A stretch of 64,000 bases of DNA from Enterobacter chuandaensis (lineage in GTDB: Bacteria > Pseudomonadota > Gammaproteobacteria > Enterobacterales > Enterobacteriaceae). The notes beneath the pieces are model-generated. The model was not told where the DNA came from. It ran no database searches and worked only from the letters and a program-made list of their open reading frames with translations. Position 1 is the stretch's first letter, and the number at the start of each line of letters is the position of its first letter. Of this stretch, positions 1 through 7,779 are shown piece after piece. The stretch spans positions 310,001 to 374,000 of the forward strand of contig NZ_QZCS01000004.1 of the NCBI RefSeq assembly GCF_003594915.1, written 5' to 3'. Both the position numbers and the translations under genes were made by a program.

Positions 1-912
1 GGTTACGCGCAGTGGGAATACAACATTCAGGCGAATAACACCGAAGGGTCTGATAATCAGTCCTGGACGCGTCTGGCCTTCGCCGGTGTAAAAGTGGGTG
101 ACTATGGTTCCTTTGACTACGGCCGTAACTATGGCGTTCTGTACGACGTTGAAGGCTGGACAGATATGCTGCCTGAGTTTGGCGGCGATTCTTACACCTA
201 TGCCGATAACTTTATGACCGGCCGCGCCAACGGTGTAGCAACCTACCGTAACACCGACTTCTATGGTCTGGTGCAGGGTCTGAACTTCGCGCTGCAGTAT
301 CAGGGCAACAACGAAGGCAGTAATTGCGATGAGAACAACAATTGCTCTCAGGAAGGCACCAACAACGGCCGCGACACGCGTCATGAGAATGGGGACGGCT
401 TCGGTATCTCTACCACCTATGATTTTGGCATGGGGATCAGTGCCGGTGCCGCCTACACCTCTTCTGACCGTACCAATGACCAGGTGACGCAAACCACAGC
501 GGGCGGTGACAAAGCAGATGCCTGGACTGCAGGCCTGAAATATGACGCCAATAATATCTATCTGGCGGCAATGTATTCTGAAACCCGCAACATGACGCCT
601 TATGGTGATAACGCCGACGCCGTGGCGAATAAGACTCAGAACTTCGAAGTGACCGCGCAGTACCAGTTCGATTTCGGTCTGCGTCCGGCCATTTCTTACC
701 TGCAGTCAAAAGGTAAAGATCTGGCTAACGGCCAGGGCGATCAGGACCTGGTTAAATATGCAGACGTAGGCGCGACCTACTATTTCAACAAGAACATGTC
801 CACCTACGTTGATTATAAAATCAACCTGCTGGATGAAGATGACAGCTTCTACAAAAACAACGGCATCAGCACCGATGACGTCGTTGCATTAGGCCTGGTG
901 TACCAGTTCTGA
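1..912 (+). CDS. ompN: OmpC/OmpN-family trimeric porin, 3' part
   Basis: Outer-membrane general diffusion porin for small hydrophilic solutes. The reading frame is open from the first base of the window, so the signal peptide and first strands lie outside it. What is visible is typical of the OmpC/OmpF/OmpN family: alternating beta strands, the segment [20 protein letters not shown], and a C-terminal LGLVYQF ending in the aromatic residue needed for BAM-dependent assembly. The acidic loop [18 protein letters not shown] and the position on the porin side of the ttcA prophage site fit OmpN better than OmpC, but the choice within the family is inference. A clear terminator follows. Confidence 0.88.
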   Translation, partial: GYAQWEYNIQANNTEGSDNQSWTRLAFAGVKVGDYGSFDYGRNYGVLYDVEGWTDMLPEFGGDSYTYADNFMTGRANGVATYRNTDFYGLVQGLNFALQYQGNNEGSNCDENNNCSQEGTNNGRDTRHENGDGFGISTTYDFGMGISAGAAYTSSDRTNDQVTQTTAGGDKADAWTAGLKYDANNIYLAAMYSETRNMTPYGDNADAVANKTQNFEVTAQYQFDFGLRPAISYLQSKGKDLANGQGDQDLVKYADVGATYYFNKNMSTYVDYKINLLDEDDSFYKNNGISTDDVVALGLVYQF

Positions 913-918
913 TAATGA

Positions 919-950
919 GAGCCCGCAGCATGATGCGGGCTCCTCTTTTT
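919..950 (+). terminator. Rho-independent terminator of the porin gene
   Basis: Perfect 9-bp stem (gagcccgca / tgcgggctc, loop gcatga) followed by a T-rich run, 7 bases after the porin stop codon. Confidence 0.85.
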
Positions 951-1189
951 GATGTTCGTCTCACAACAGCATATTATCGCGATATTGTTGAGGGTAAGTT
1001 GAATAAAAGCGGGTTAGACTGCGCCGATATCCCCCTCTTCATTAAGGATAACAGCGTTGTTTGGTCGTGTATCCGTTGCCATACTGACACTCTTAGCGTG
1101 CTTGTGGATGGCGTTAATTTTTGATTTTTTTGGTATTGTTGGGCATCTCGGTGCACTGTTAAACCATCTGGATCGTCATTGACGGTGAG

Positions 1190-1226
1190 TCTCTGAAAAC
1201 AAAAAGCCACCAGCAGGGCCGGTGGC
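1190..1226 (-). terminator. Terminator of the 25-codon minus-strand ORF
   Basis: Read on the minus strand, a GCCACC/GGTGGC stem with a 9-base loop is followed by TTTTTGTTTT. It lies about 20 bases after the stop codon of the small ORF at 1247-1324 and supports that ORF being transcribed. Confidence 0.65.
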
Positions 1227-1246
1227 GGTCATACTCGTTGCGAGTA

Positions 1247-1324
1247 TTACTTTTTCACGGGTTGAGGTTTTTTATCCCCTGATTCGGGAGCCTCACGCGG
1301 ATCGTCTTTTTCTACACAGAGCAT
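1247..1324 (-). CDS. Small acidic/lysine-rich ORF, 25 residues
   Basis: Encodes MLCVEKDDPREAPESGDKKP plus five more residues. Support: an AGGAG Shine-Dalgarno sequence 5 bases before the ATG and a minus-strand terminator just after the stop, which together look like a complete short transcription unit. The product is hydrophilic, rich in Asp, Glu, Lys and Pro, with no membrane segment. I do not recognise it. It could also be the coding part of a small regulatory RNA. Confidence 0.5.
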   Translation of the reverse strand: MLCVEKDDPREAPESGDKKPQPVKK

Positions 1325-1392
1325 AATTTCTCCTGTTTTAGAAACCCACTTCCCACTATAGCCAGGCTGATAAAAAAAAGGCCAGGCGGTAA

Positions 1393-1815
1393 TTAACCTT
1401 TATTGGTCTCTTTTTTGCGAAACGAGAGATAGCCAAATACGCCGCTTTCACCATCGCTCGGATGGTTTACGCCATCCATCACCGTCACTTCGGGGAAGTC
1501 AAACGGCGACACGTTTTCAAAACAGGCGACATTTACGCCGTATTCATTTGGGTTCGAACGACGCTGATGGAACGTGTAAATCCCGCAGACCGAGCAGAAG
1601 AAATGCCGCGCCGTCCCCGTGTTAAAACGGTACTCCGTCAGCTTATCCTCACCTCTGGTCACGGTAATACCCGACAGCGGTGCAGAGACCACAACCGCGC
1701 CCCGCATACGGCAAAAAGAGCAGCTGCAGCGCCGCGCGGTATTAAAGCCGTCAGTGAGTACGACGGTATATGCCACCGCACCACAATGGCACTGTGCATG
1801 ACGAATGTCAGCCAT
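1393..1815 (-). CDS. GFA-domain zinc-binding protein (CENP-V/GFA family)
   Basis: A 140-residue protein of the GFA fold, the zinc-binding family named after glutathione-dependent formaldehyde-activating enzyme. Expected cysteines are present: CHC at residues 9-11, CSC..C at 30-35 and CSVCG at 74-78, which would bind two zinc ions. Most members have no proven substrate, so the reaction is unknown. The start lies 3 bases after the stop codon of the small upstream gene (1819-2016), so the two probably form an operon. Cytosolic; no signal peptide. Confidence 0.82.
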   Translation of the reverse strand: MADIRHAQCHCGAVAYTVVLTDGFNTARRCSCSFCRMRGAVVVSAPLSGITVTRGEDKLTEYRFNTGTARHFFCSVCGIYTFHQRRSNPNEYGVNVACFENVSPFDFPEVTVMDGVNHPSDGESGVFGYLSFRKKETNKG

Positions 1816-1818
1816 CGG

Positions 1819-2016
1819 TTATACCCCTTTTCTCACCAGCTCGGCGGCCTTAACGAAAACCTCATCTTCTACACCATCGCCTTTCTGCCTGCCCAGCCTG
1901 ACCAGTTCGTTGACAATGCTGTCGCGATCGATCGGTTTCTGCGATGAAACCAGCCCAATGACAGCGGCACCAATCGCCAGCCCCACTAATCCTGTTTGTT
2001 CGTCTTTGTTCTTCAT
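1819..2016 (-). CDS. Small hypothetical protein with one membrane segment
   Basis: 65 residues: a polar N-terminus (MKNKDEQTG), a glycine/alanine/valine-rich hydrophobic stretch (residues 10-23) and a charged C-terminal helix. The ATG at 2016 is chosen over that at 2022 because the AGGAG sequence lies 7 bases from it and only about 1 base from the earlier one. It is followed after 3 bases by the GFA gene and is probably cotranscribed. Family not recognised; the hydrophobic stretch may be a membrane anchor or a glycine-zipper segment. Confidence 0.6.
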   Translation of the reverse strand: MKNKDEQTGLVGLAIGAAVIGLVSSQKPIDRDSIVNELVRLGRQKGDGVEDEVFVKAAELVRKGV

Positions 2017-2136
2017 ACTCATGCTCCTGATACAACAAACAAGCGTAGCAGGAATTTTAATGACGCAACGTCAGACCATCTTAGAAGCTCAGGTAAACCT
2101 GAGGTCAACGTTCACTTTGTGCGTTCCTGATGATGC

Positions 2137-2481
2137 TCAAAAAAGAATAAAGGGACAGAAATAATACAGCGCCCCCGTGGCCAGGATGCTCACGACGGCA
2201 CTTACGTAAAACCAGGTTTTAAACGGCTGCTTCTGCGTTTTATGGCGAAAGAGCTGTTGACCCAGGATGGCGCCGGGCCACCCTCCCACCGCGCCAAACG
2301 CCAGTAAAGTGACTTCCGGTATCCTGCGCATCCCTTTTCGTACCGCCGTTTTATCGACGCCATAAATCGCTATCGTCAGCATATTGATCAGCAGAAACCA
2401 TATGGCAAAGGGATACGAGGTAAAAAGGCTGCCGATCGCAGCGACGATCAGCAGGACACAACAAAAGCGATTCAATGTCAT
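2137..2481 (-). CDS. DUF1294-family inner-membrane protein
   Basis: 114 residues with about four hydrophobic segments. Family pattern: a first helix pair, the GVDKTAVRKGMRRIPE motif after the second helix, a GGWPGAILGQ turn, and the RHKTQKQPF motif before the last helix. These conserved charged residues (D/K, R-I-P-E, RHK.K..F) are the DUF1294 signature. Some relatives carry an N-terminal cold-shock domain; this one does not. Function unknown. Confidence 0.8.
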   Translation of the reverse strand: MTLNRFCCVLLIVAAIGSLFTSYPFAIWFLLINMLTIAIYGVDKTAVRKGMRRIPEVTLLAFGAVGGWPGAILGQQLFRHKTQKQPFKTWFYVSAVVSILATGALYYFCPFILF

Positions 2482-2685
2482 AGGGGCAGTCGTGGAAGTG
2501 TAAGTGCATGTCGTGAAAGCATTTATGTCTTGTCGAAGATTTTATATTAAAGAATGCCTGAATTAAACACGGCGACAGTCCGGGAAGATGAGGGGTATAA
2601 AGATCGGACCACTCTTTAGATCACCGCATTCCATAAGCTGGCTAAACACGTTTTTTTTGTGTAAAAAGGTGGACTCATTCAGCAG

Positions 2686-2979
2686 GTGCTCAACGTGAAA
2701 TCCATTCGGCTAATTTTAAAGCTCATAGCAGCATCATTTTATGTGTTCGCGGTTGTTTTTGTCTCTGGATTTGTAGGTTCGAGTACAGCCAGTGCAATTA
2801 ATTTTGAAACACTTAACCTAAATTACGCATTAATCGCAAAGAACTCGGCGGTATACGCAATCTGCGCAACTGGTGCGACATTGGTTGTTCCACCTGCCCT
2901 ATATTTAATCCAGCATTATGTCTGGTCAGTGTTGAAGTTTATCGGCCTTAAGATTCGCTACTTCTTTCATGGATACTAA
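2686..2979 (+). CDS. Hypothetical two-helix membrane protein
   Basis: Up to 97 residues from a GTG at 2686; a second GTG at 2695 is equally possible. Two hydrophobic stretches (about residues 10-34 and 55-75), the first ending in small residues (SSTASA) so that it could be a signal peptide. Codon use is more AT-rich than in the flanking porin and DUF1294 genes. It sits where the core genome gives way to the prophage remnants. Family not recognised. Confidence 0.45.
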   Translation: MLNVKSIRLILKLIAASFYVFAVVFVSGFVGSSTASAINFETLNLNYALIAKNSAVYAICATGATLVVPPALYLIQHYVWSVLKFIGLKIRYFFHGY

Positions 2980-3117
2980 ACCTCCGTAACTGACGAGTCG
3001 TCACTTATTTTTCTCGTTACTCTATGGATGGACGTTCGCATTGCTTTAGCGAGGCTTTATATTTACGCCTTCATCAATCGCTGAACCGACGTCCTATAGA
3101 CTGATCGGAGGTGTATC

Positions 3118-3270
3118 ATGACTGCATCATTGCTCTTGGGTGCCAGTTATCCCCTTAAAAGCTTCATGGGCGATCCTCTCGTAGGGATCCCCATGGCGTT
3201 ATGCGCTAGCGGGGAGATTCGCCGTAGAATGGATCTTACCTGGCTAATTGCAATAGTATGCTTGTTATAA
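3118..3270 (+). CDS. Small hypothetical protein, 50 residues
   Basis: Starts MTASLLLGASYPLKSF and ends with a hydrophobic TWLIAIVCLL. A strong GGAGG ribosome-binding site sits 6 bases before the ATG, and the next gene starts 16 bases after the stop with its own GGAGG, so the two look like a short operon. The C-terminal hydrophobic tail could insert in a membrane. Not recognised; it may be the surviving end of a larger gene that has gained a new start. Confidence 0.4.
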   Translation: MTASLLLGASYPLKSFMGDPLVGIPMALCASGEIRRRMDLTWLIAIVCLL

Positions 3271-3286
3271 AAACCATGGAGGTGAC

Positions 3287-3649
3287 ATGTTTTCCTTTCT
3301 CAACACATTTAAACGGCTCATAGGCAAGCAGCAGGCGGTGCCGATCGTCCAGCCAGAGTATTCAGATGAACAGCTTTTGCAGTGGGCTACCGGTTGCATG
3401 TTAGAAGGTTTGCCAGATGAATTTTATGAGGCGAGAATTTCATGCTTCCGTAACATCGATAGTGAAGGACGCATAGCAGTTGCAGCTATACATGACTTCA
3501 AATTAAACAGCGAAAGCGAATATACATCCTTCACTCCGCCAGATGATCTTTACGCCACGCAATGTATTGAGAAAATACTTAACGAAAAGGACTGGAGCCA
3601 AGCCACTATAACTTTCGACCCACAAAAGACTCGATTTCAGTGGCAATAA
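3287..3649 (+). CDS. Hypothetical 120-residue acidic protein
   Basis: Preceded by GGAGGTGAC, a very good ribosome-binding site. The protein is soluble and acidic, with a basic N-terminus (FKRLIGKQQ) and a C-terminus ending in alternating strand-like residues (ATITFDPQKTRFQW). Size, acidity and position after a very small gene resemble immunity proteins of toxin systems, but I see no defining motif and treat this as a weak guess. It borders the left prophage remnant and may be cargo of it. Confidence 0.55.
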   Translation: MFSFLNTFKRLIGKQQAVPIVQPEYSDEQLLQWATGCMLEGLPDEFYEARISCFRNIDSEGRIAVAAIHDFKLNSESEYTSFTPPDDLYATQCIEKILNEKDWSQATITFDPQKTRFQWQ

Positions 3650-3692
3650 AAAAGCCTGTTCAAAACCATAAGAGTCTTAATTGGGTGGCGGG

Positions 3693-4129
3693 TCACCTCA
3701 TACACTGAGTGTAGATATATTCCTGAAGTGTTCTCAATGCTGTTTGGTCACTAATAATTCCATCTCTGGTACCGAGAACGTTTCGTCCAGCAGCATTAGA
3801 GAGTTCGACGGTTTCATCATTGCCCACGCTGGAGAGCCTGGGGTATCGGTTGTGGCTGGAACTGGACAGCGCCCTTTGACGAGCACCCTACTACCATAAT
3901 CAAGCTTGCGCTGCAGAATATAATTTTCAGCTTTCGCATCGGCCAATTCCTTCGTGTATTTTGTATCCAGCGCAACGGCATCGCGCTGGCGTTTCTGCAT
4001 ATCTTTCATTGCAGTGTTTGCCAGGCTGAGTTTCTCAGTTGTTTTGTCGCGGTAGTAGTTAATCGCCCATGTCATGGAAACCAGCCGGAAGATAACGACA
4101 GCGCAAATGATGGCGGTCAATCGGCTCAT
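3693..4129 (-). pseudogene. Rz-like i-spanin, frameshifted
   Basis: Inner-membrane spanin subunit of a lambdoid lysis cassette. The N-terminal two thirds are intact: a membrane anchor (LTAIICAVVIFRLVSMTWAI), then a long helix with LDTKYTKELADAKAE. Near base 3835 the frame is lost. The normal Rz C-terminus (ending ALRTLQEYIYTQCMR, stop at 3693) continues in another frame, while the N-terminal frame runs on into Rz1-type sequence and stops at 3734. The start overlaps the stop of the endolysin remnant (ATGA), the usual lysis-gene arrangement. Part of the older prophage remnant outside the left att repeat. Confidence 0.8.
3734..3939 (-). pseudogene. Rz1-like o-spanin nested in Rz, broken by the same indel
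   Basis: In the alternative frame inside Rz an ATG at 3939 begins a lipoprotein-like start (MRKLKIIFCSASLIMVVGC, lipobox VVGC), followed by a Pro/Gln-rich stretch that meets a premature TGA. The Rz1-type C-terminal part (PAWAMMKPSNSLMLLDETF) lies just downstream in the Rz frame. Restoring one indel near 3835 would repair both nested genes, which makes this a true Rz/Rz1 pair. Confidence 0.7.
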
Positions 4130-4500
4130 TTCTGACCCCACACGCAGACTTCGCGCTCAATCTCGCGACAGGTCATCAGCTTCTTCCACTGCTTGCCACC
4201 GGCATACGTCCAGCGCTGCAGTTCTTTGCATGCACCCGGAACGTCGACGGAATTTCACTTTTTAAGCAGCGTCGATCTGCTAAACGCTCTAGTTCCCACG
4301 TTGTAGGTTAAAGAGTAAAGTGCGGCACGAGTGGTTTCGTGAACATGAACCTTAATCAGCGGGTCGATAGCTGCAGCAAACTTGCGCAGGTCTAATTGAA
4401 GCAAAGCACCACATTCTTTATCGGTGTAGCGGTGACCGTCAGCACCACAGCCCAAAACCGAGATGTTTTCATCACCGTGAGTATGGTGCGATGGAATATC
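4126..4500 (-). pseudogene. Phage endolysin (lysozyme), N-terminally truncated with internal stop
   Basis: C-terminal two thirds of a lambdoid lysozyme: YTDKECGALLQLDLRKF and YSLTYNVGTRAFSRSTLL, then an in-frame TGA, then [17 protein letters not shown] and a normal ending CVWGQK. The N-terminal catalytic-Glu segment is missing; sequence upstream of about 4500 belongs to an integrase fragment on the other strand. It cannot make active enzyme. Normal gene order (lysozyme, then overlapping Rz) is preserved. Confidence 0.82.
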
Positions 4501-4509
4501 AAAACCTGC

Positions 4510-4700
4510 GATTTGTTTTCATGCACAGGATGCGCAAGGACAAATAGAAAGCCTACCACTCTTTATCGAGTATCGGCTCCAGATTTAACGCAGCTGTAAA
4601 ACGTGCTGGTATTCGCCGCCGGAATCTGTACCATACGCGACATATCTTTGCCTGCTGGCTTTTATTTGCTGGCGCTAACCCATCTCTCGCCGCTACTGGC
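4510..4700 (+). pseudogene. Integrase 3' fragment of a second ttcA-site prophage
   Basis: Nucleotide sequence closely matches the intact integrase at about 24570-24740, including the segment for AAVKRAGIRRRN and the catalytic H..R region, with scattered substitutions and a stop (caaatag). It then jumps directly to the ttcA-proximal sequence, having lost the tyrosine-bearing end. It lies immediately left of the left att repeat, in the same relation to it as the intact int to the right repeat, so it is the relic of an independent integration. Confidence 0.85.
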
Positions 4701-4707
4701 TCCGAAA

Positions 4708-4749
4708 GTAGTAATAAATGCAAGAAAATCAATCAAATACAAAGAAAGA
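4708..4749 (+). repeat. Left attachment repeat (attL-like)
   Basis: 42 bases identical to 24906-24947, extended by a 14-base match after one mismatch. It covers the upstream edge and first codons of ttcA. Together with the int gene beside the other copy it marks the ends of the integrated element. Confidence 0.88.
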
Positions 4750-4777
4750 GCAATACAACCTGAATAAGCTACGCTGA
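4718..4777 (+). pseudogene. Duplicated 5' end of ttcA left by integration
   Basis: Reads [18 protein letters not shown], the same as the N-terminus of the complete ttcA gene at 24916, then Arg and a TGA. This is the chromosomal half-copy left when the element integrated and supplied a replacement ttcA start at its other end. Confidence 0.85.
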
Positions 4778-4983
4778 TTTTGCCAACCCATTGATGTCAT
4801 TTGATTTATCATTTAATTCAATTAGTTATAGCATAATAACTTCTCCCTAAAGCTACCCAGAACTACATTTTTAGTGCCCTTTTTTTGCCCCTATTCCACA
4901 ATTTTGCCCCTAATTTTAGTCAGTGCGCACCTCTTTTTCTCCCTGCCCTATACTTTCATTCTGACATCTGGTTCGAGGTTTCT

Positions 4984-5664
4984 ATGTGTGGACGTTTTGC
5001 ACAAGCTCAAACGCGTGAAGAATATCTGGTTTGCCTGGCCAATGAAGCCGATCGCGACATCGCGTACGGCCCTGAACCAATCGGACGTTACAACGTGGCA
5101 CCCGGCACAAAGGTGTTGCTGCTGAGCGAACGTGACGAACTGCTGTATCTTGATCCTGTATTTTAGGGCTACGCGCCCGGGTGGTGGGACAAGCCGCCTT
5201 TGATTAATGCTCGTGTAGAAACCGCGGCCACCAGCAGAATGTTTAAACCTCTGTGGCAACATGGCCGGGCGATATGCTTTGCAGATGGATGGTTCGAATG
5301 GAAGAAAGTAGGTGACAAGAAACAGCCTTATTTTATCCATCGGGTAGACGGTCAGCCGATTTTTATGGAGGCGATCGGCAGAACACCGTTTGAGCGAGGC
5401 GATGAAGCAGAAGGTTTTCTGATAGTAACGTCTGGCGCTGGCAAAGGCCTAGTGGATATTCACGGCCGCCAGCCCCTGGTCCTATCGCCAGAAGCGGCCC
5501 GGAAATGGATGCGCCAGGATGTTGGAGGAAAAGAAGCGGAAGAGATAGCAGCCGACGGTGCTGTCCCCGCCGACAAATTCATATGGCACGCCGTGACGCG
5601 CGCCGTGGGAAATGTGAAGAATCAGGGACCGGAGCTAATCGAATTTTCCATGAGAAGTGCTTAA
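4984..5664 (+). pseudogene. SRAP/HMCES (YedK-like) abasic-site protein with amber codon
   Basis: Matches YedK, which forms a covalent DNA-protein crosslink with abasic sites in single-stranded DNA through Cys2. Key residues are all present: MCGRF at the start, Asn in PLINARVETA, Glu in DGWFEWKK and His in IWHAVTRAVGNVKNQG. At 5164-5166 a TAG replaces what is normally a Trp codon (PVF-stop-GYAPGWW) and the frame then continues intact to 5664. Without amber suppression or a restart this yields two fragments. It lies just inside the left att repeat and could be a phage-borne paralogue of chromosomal yedK. Confidence 0.85.
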
Positions 5665-6059
5665 GAAGAGCCATTGTGACTTTGTTTACATTAAGAGTGC
5701 AGTTTATGGATATTAATGGTTTTTTTGGCTGGTTATTTGATAAGATTGAGAGCGTATATAAACATACTTCTATGAGTAAATCATACCATATGGAATTATT
5801 AAGTTTCAAAAATTCAACCTGATAAATGTATTGCAGCTTTAGCGTATTTTATGTCAGCGGAGCTAATTATGCTTTTTTAATGTGCATAGTATTACTCCCT
5901 TGCTAGAGTCCCTTCAGGTGGAATGAACGGTGGAAAATCAAGCACCTCCCCACTGTTAAAAACAGCCATATTTAGTAGTAGACTTTTATTTTAAAAAGAT
6001 ATAATAAAGCAAAAGTATCGGCAGAGTACATTACAGATAAAATCGATAAGGAATGATGA
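5665..6059. other. Intergenic stretch without a convincing gene
   Basis: AT-rich. A 38-codon ORF (5706-5822) has no good ribosome-binding site and was not called. The last 50 bases hold an AT-rich promoter-like region and the AAGGA site of the next gene. Confidence 0.5.
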
Positions 6060-6575
6060 ATGAGTCGAAAAAACAGACAGCTTGTATCCTTAACTGAAAC
6101 TCTCAGAGAGTTTAAAGCGCTATCAGAACTAACGATATCAAGGATATCCAGTGTTAGTGGTTTGGATAAAGATATAAATAGTAAATTTGATGATGGTGAT
6201 ATGATAGCTGGCGGCTTTAAGTACGAGGATGTTGGCTTTACATTTATTGATAGATGCTCCGATGATATGGGTTTGCATCGATTATCATGTCAGTTCACAT
6301 TCGATTTAGAAGATCTAAATACTAATTTATCAAAAACATCAATCCAGAGCGCAATAAAGAGATTCGAATTACTAAAAATAGGTATAAAAGCTATTGAGCT
6401 GGATGCTGATGAAAAAAAATTCGTTATTTCATTTTGTATAGACATGATTAGCTCAGGGGACAAAAAAATTGTAGATAGAGATTCTGTGATATCTTACATT
6501 AAGATATTAAAAACTTCTGCTGACTTTTTCTGGGCACTGTATGAGAAATCAACTAAGGATTTAAATGATAAATGA
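6060..6575 (+). CDS. Hypothetical soluble protein, first gene of a two-gene module
   Basis: 171 residues, AT-rich and unlike the flanking phage genes. AAGGA lies 8 bases before the ATG. No signal peptide or membrane helix; predicted mixed alpha/beta with strand-like segments (GFTFIDRCS, LSCQFTFDLEDL, KKFVISFCIDMIS) and a C-terminal helix. Its stop overlaps the start of the next gene (ATGA), implying translational coupling and a joint function with that membrane protein. No family recognised. Defence or toxin/antitoxin cargo is a plausible but unproven reading of the arrangement. Confidence 0.65.
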   Translation: MSRKNRQLVSLTETLREFKALSELTISRISSVSGLDKDINSKFDDGDMIAGGFKYEDVGFTFIDRCSDDMGLHRLSCQFTFDLEDLNTNLSKTSIQSAIKRFELLKIGIKAIELDADEKKFVISFCIDMISSGDKKIVDRDSVISYIKILKTSADFFWALYEKSTKDLNDK

Positions 6576-7003
6576 CATGGTCAAAAGTTATCTCATTTAT
6601 AATAAACCTGATTGGTTCATCATTAATATCCTTTATACTCTCAAAAGGAACTTGGGATGTTAAGGTTGCAGGTTCCGTATATGCGGCATACACATTAATC
6701 TATATGCTTTGTTCTGATTACTTGGCTGGCTTGGATAAAAATACATCTATCTCAAAAGCTAAGTCTGAGTTAGAAGACGCAAAGAAAATGCTGCTAGCTT
6801 ATGAAATATGTATGCTGGATGCCCATCATTGCGCCTTAAGTTGCATAACAAACAAATTGAAAGGCGAAGGACTTATTTATCAACTTAACTACATTGTAAC
6901 AATGTTATCAGAAGTTAAGCACAATGCCAGTAACAAAGGGAATGAATATAAAAGGAGAGAACCGAAAAGTGATGATATGGCCGAATTCATAGCTGGTAAG
7001 TAG
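6572..7003 (+). CDS. Hypothetical two-helix membrane protein, second gene of the module
   Basis: 143 residues. Two hydrophobic helices near the N-terminus (VISFIINLIGSSLISFIL at 6-23 and a second at about 31-50) followed by a long helical cytoplasmic part with many Lys/Glu. This two-helix-plus-helical-tail layout resembles SLATT-type effector subunits of bacterial conflict systems, but I see no sequence motif that proves it. Overlaps the preceding gene by 4 bases. Codon use is AT-rich, as in the partner. Confidence 0.62.
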   Translation: MTWSKVISFIINLIGSSLISFILSKGTWDVKVAGSVYAAYTLIYMLCSDYLAGLDKNTSISKAKSELEDAKKMLLAYEICMLDAHHCALSCITNKLKGEGLIYQLNYIVTMLSEVKHNASNKGNEYKRREPKSDDMAEFIAGK

Positions 7004-7091
7004 CAACCAGGGCGTAGCTTCGTTATGTGCGCCTTCTTTAATTTACCATCCACCACATTACACTATCTATTTCTAACTTGGGTCTATACAT

Positions 7092-7208
7092 TCAATCCAT
7101 TTCTATAAAAAGACACCTGCAGCTATAAATGGTTGCACTGCAAATGAGTATCATCGCCCACCCTATCGCTATGAGATAGAGAATTTTATACATAGGATTA
7201 ATAGACAT
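7092..7208 (-). CDS. Possible 38-residue hydrophobic peptide
   Basis: Reads MSINPMYKILYLIAIGWAMI followed by LICSATIYSCRC and a short acidic tail: one membrane helix with flanking charges. AGGA lies 9 bases before the ATG. Size and layout fit small membrane peptides or type I toxins, but hydrophobic ORFs also arise by chance in AT-rich DNA. The surrounding bases (7004-7091 and 7209-7449) hold nothing else that I recognise. Confidence 0.3.
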   Translation of the reverse strand: MSINPMYKILYLIAIGWAMILICSATIYSCRCLFIEMD

Positions 7209-7449
7209 TTTCAGAATCCTGCGAATTCAAGACACTCATTAAAAATTGAGTTTCAAGTTTGAAAGTCCCTGTATTTTTCGCATAAGTAATTGGCGAACTC
7301 ATCTATAATCTGTATGCCAACCCACAATATCAGGAAAAGCACTCAACACTGAATGTTATTAATAAGAAATTTTCTAATTAATTTTTAACTTAAACTAATT
7401 ACGCTCATTTTTTTTCAAGAAAATCATAGTGGTCATATATCTTAAAAGC

Positions 7450-7779
7450 CTATCTTACTCTAAGAAGATCGGAATATCTTGTAGTATATCGAGGCGACTG
7501 CATTTCTCGCTTCATTTGCCACTGCTGTTGTATGCCCTGCCCGGCAAAGTAAAGTGTTCCTTTCCCGTCTTTCGCGTTGAGATGATCGAGGACCTCCATC
7601 AACTTATCGCTTCCTGCGCGTGGCGCGTTCTCATCGAACAAGTTGAGCAGGCCACACCCTGGCTGAAAAAATCCCCAAGCATGATCCCCGCCTTCTGGTA
7701 CCTGTGGCCACCCTTCCAGATTTTGTTCAGGCACTTTACTGCAGCGTTGATGATGTCGCGGCTATCGCCGGTGTTTTCC
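7450..7779 (-). pseudogene. umuC: umuC 3' fragment (DNA polymerase V catalytic subunit, C-terminus)
   Basis: The last ~110 residues of UmuC: AVKCLNKIWKGGHRYQKAG, IMLGDFFSQGVA, then after a one-base frameshift LNLFDENAPRAGSDKLMEV and the ending GQGIQQQWQMKREM...YTTRYSDLLRVR, the DUF4113 tail. The polymerase core is missing. Many lambdoid prophages carry umuDC-like genes next to tail genes; here the fragment directly abuts the broken gpJ gene, so a deletion joined the two. Confidence 0.85.

Noticed and set aside
915..1210. ORFs on both strands after the porin gene
   Set aside because: The plus ORF begins inside the porin terminator and neither has an RBS or family features.
5706..5822. 38-codon plus-strand ORF after the YedK-like pseudogene
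   Set aside because: No credible ribosome-binding site and no recognisable features.
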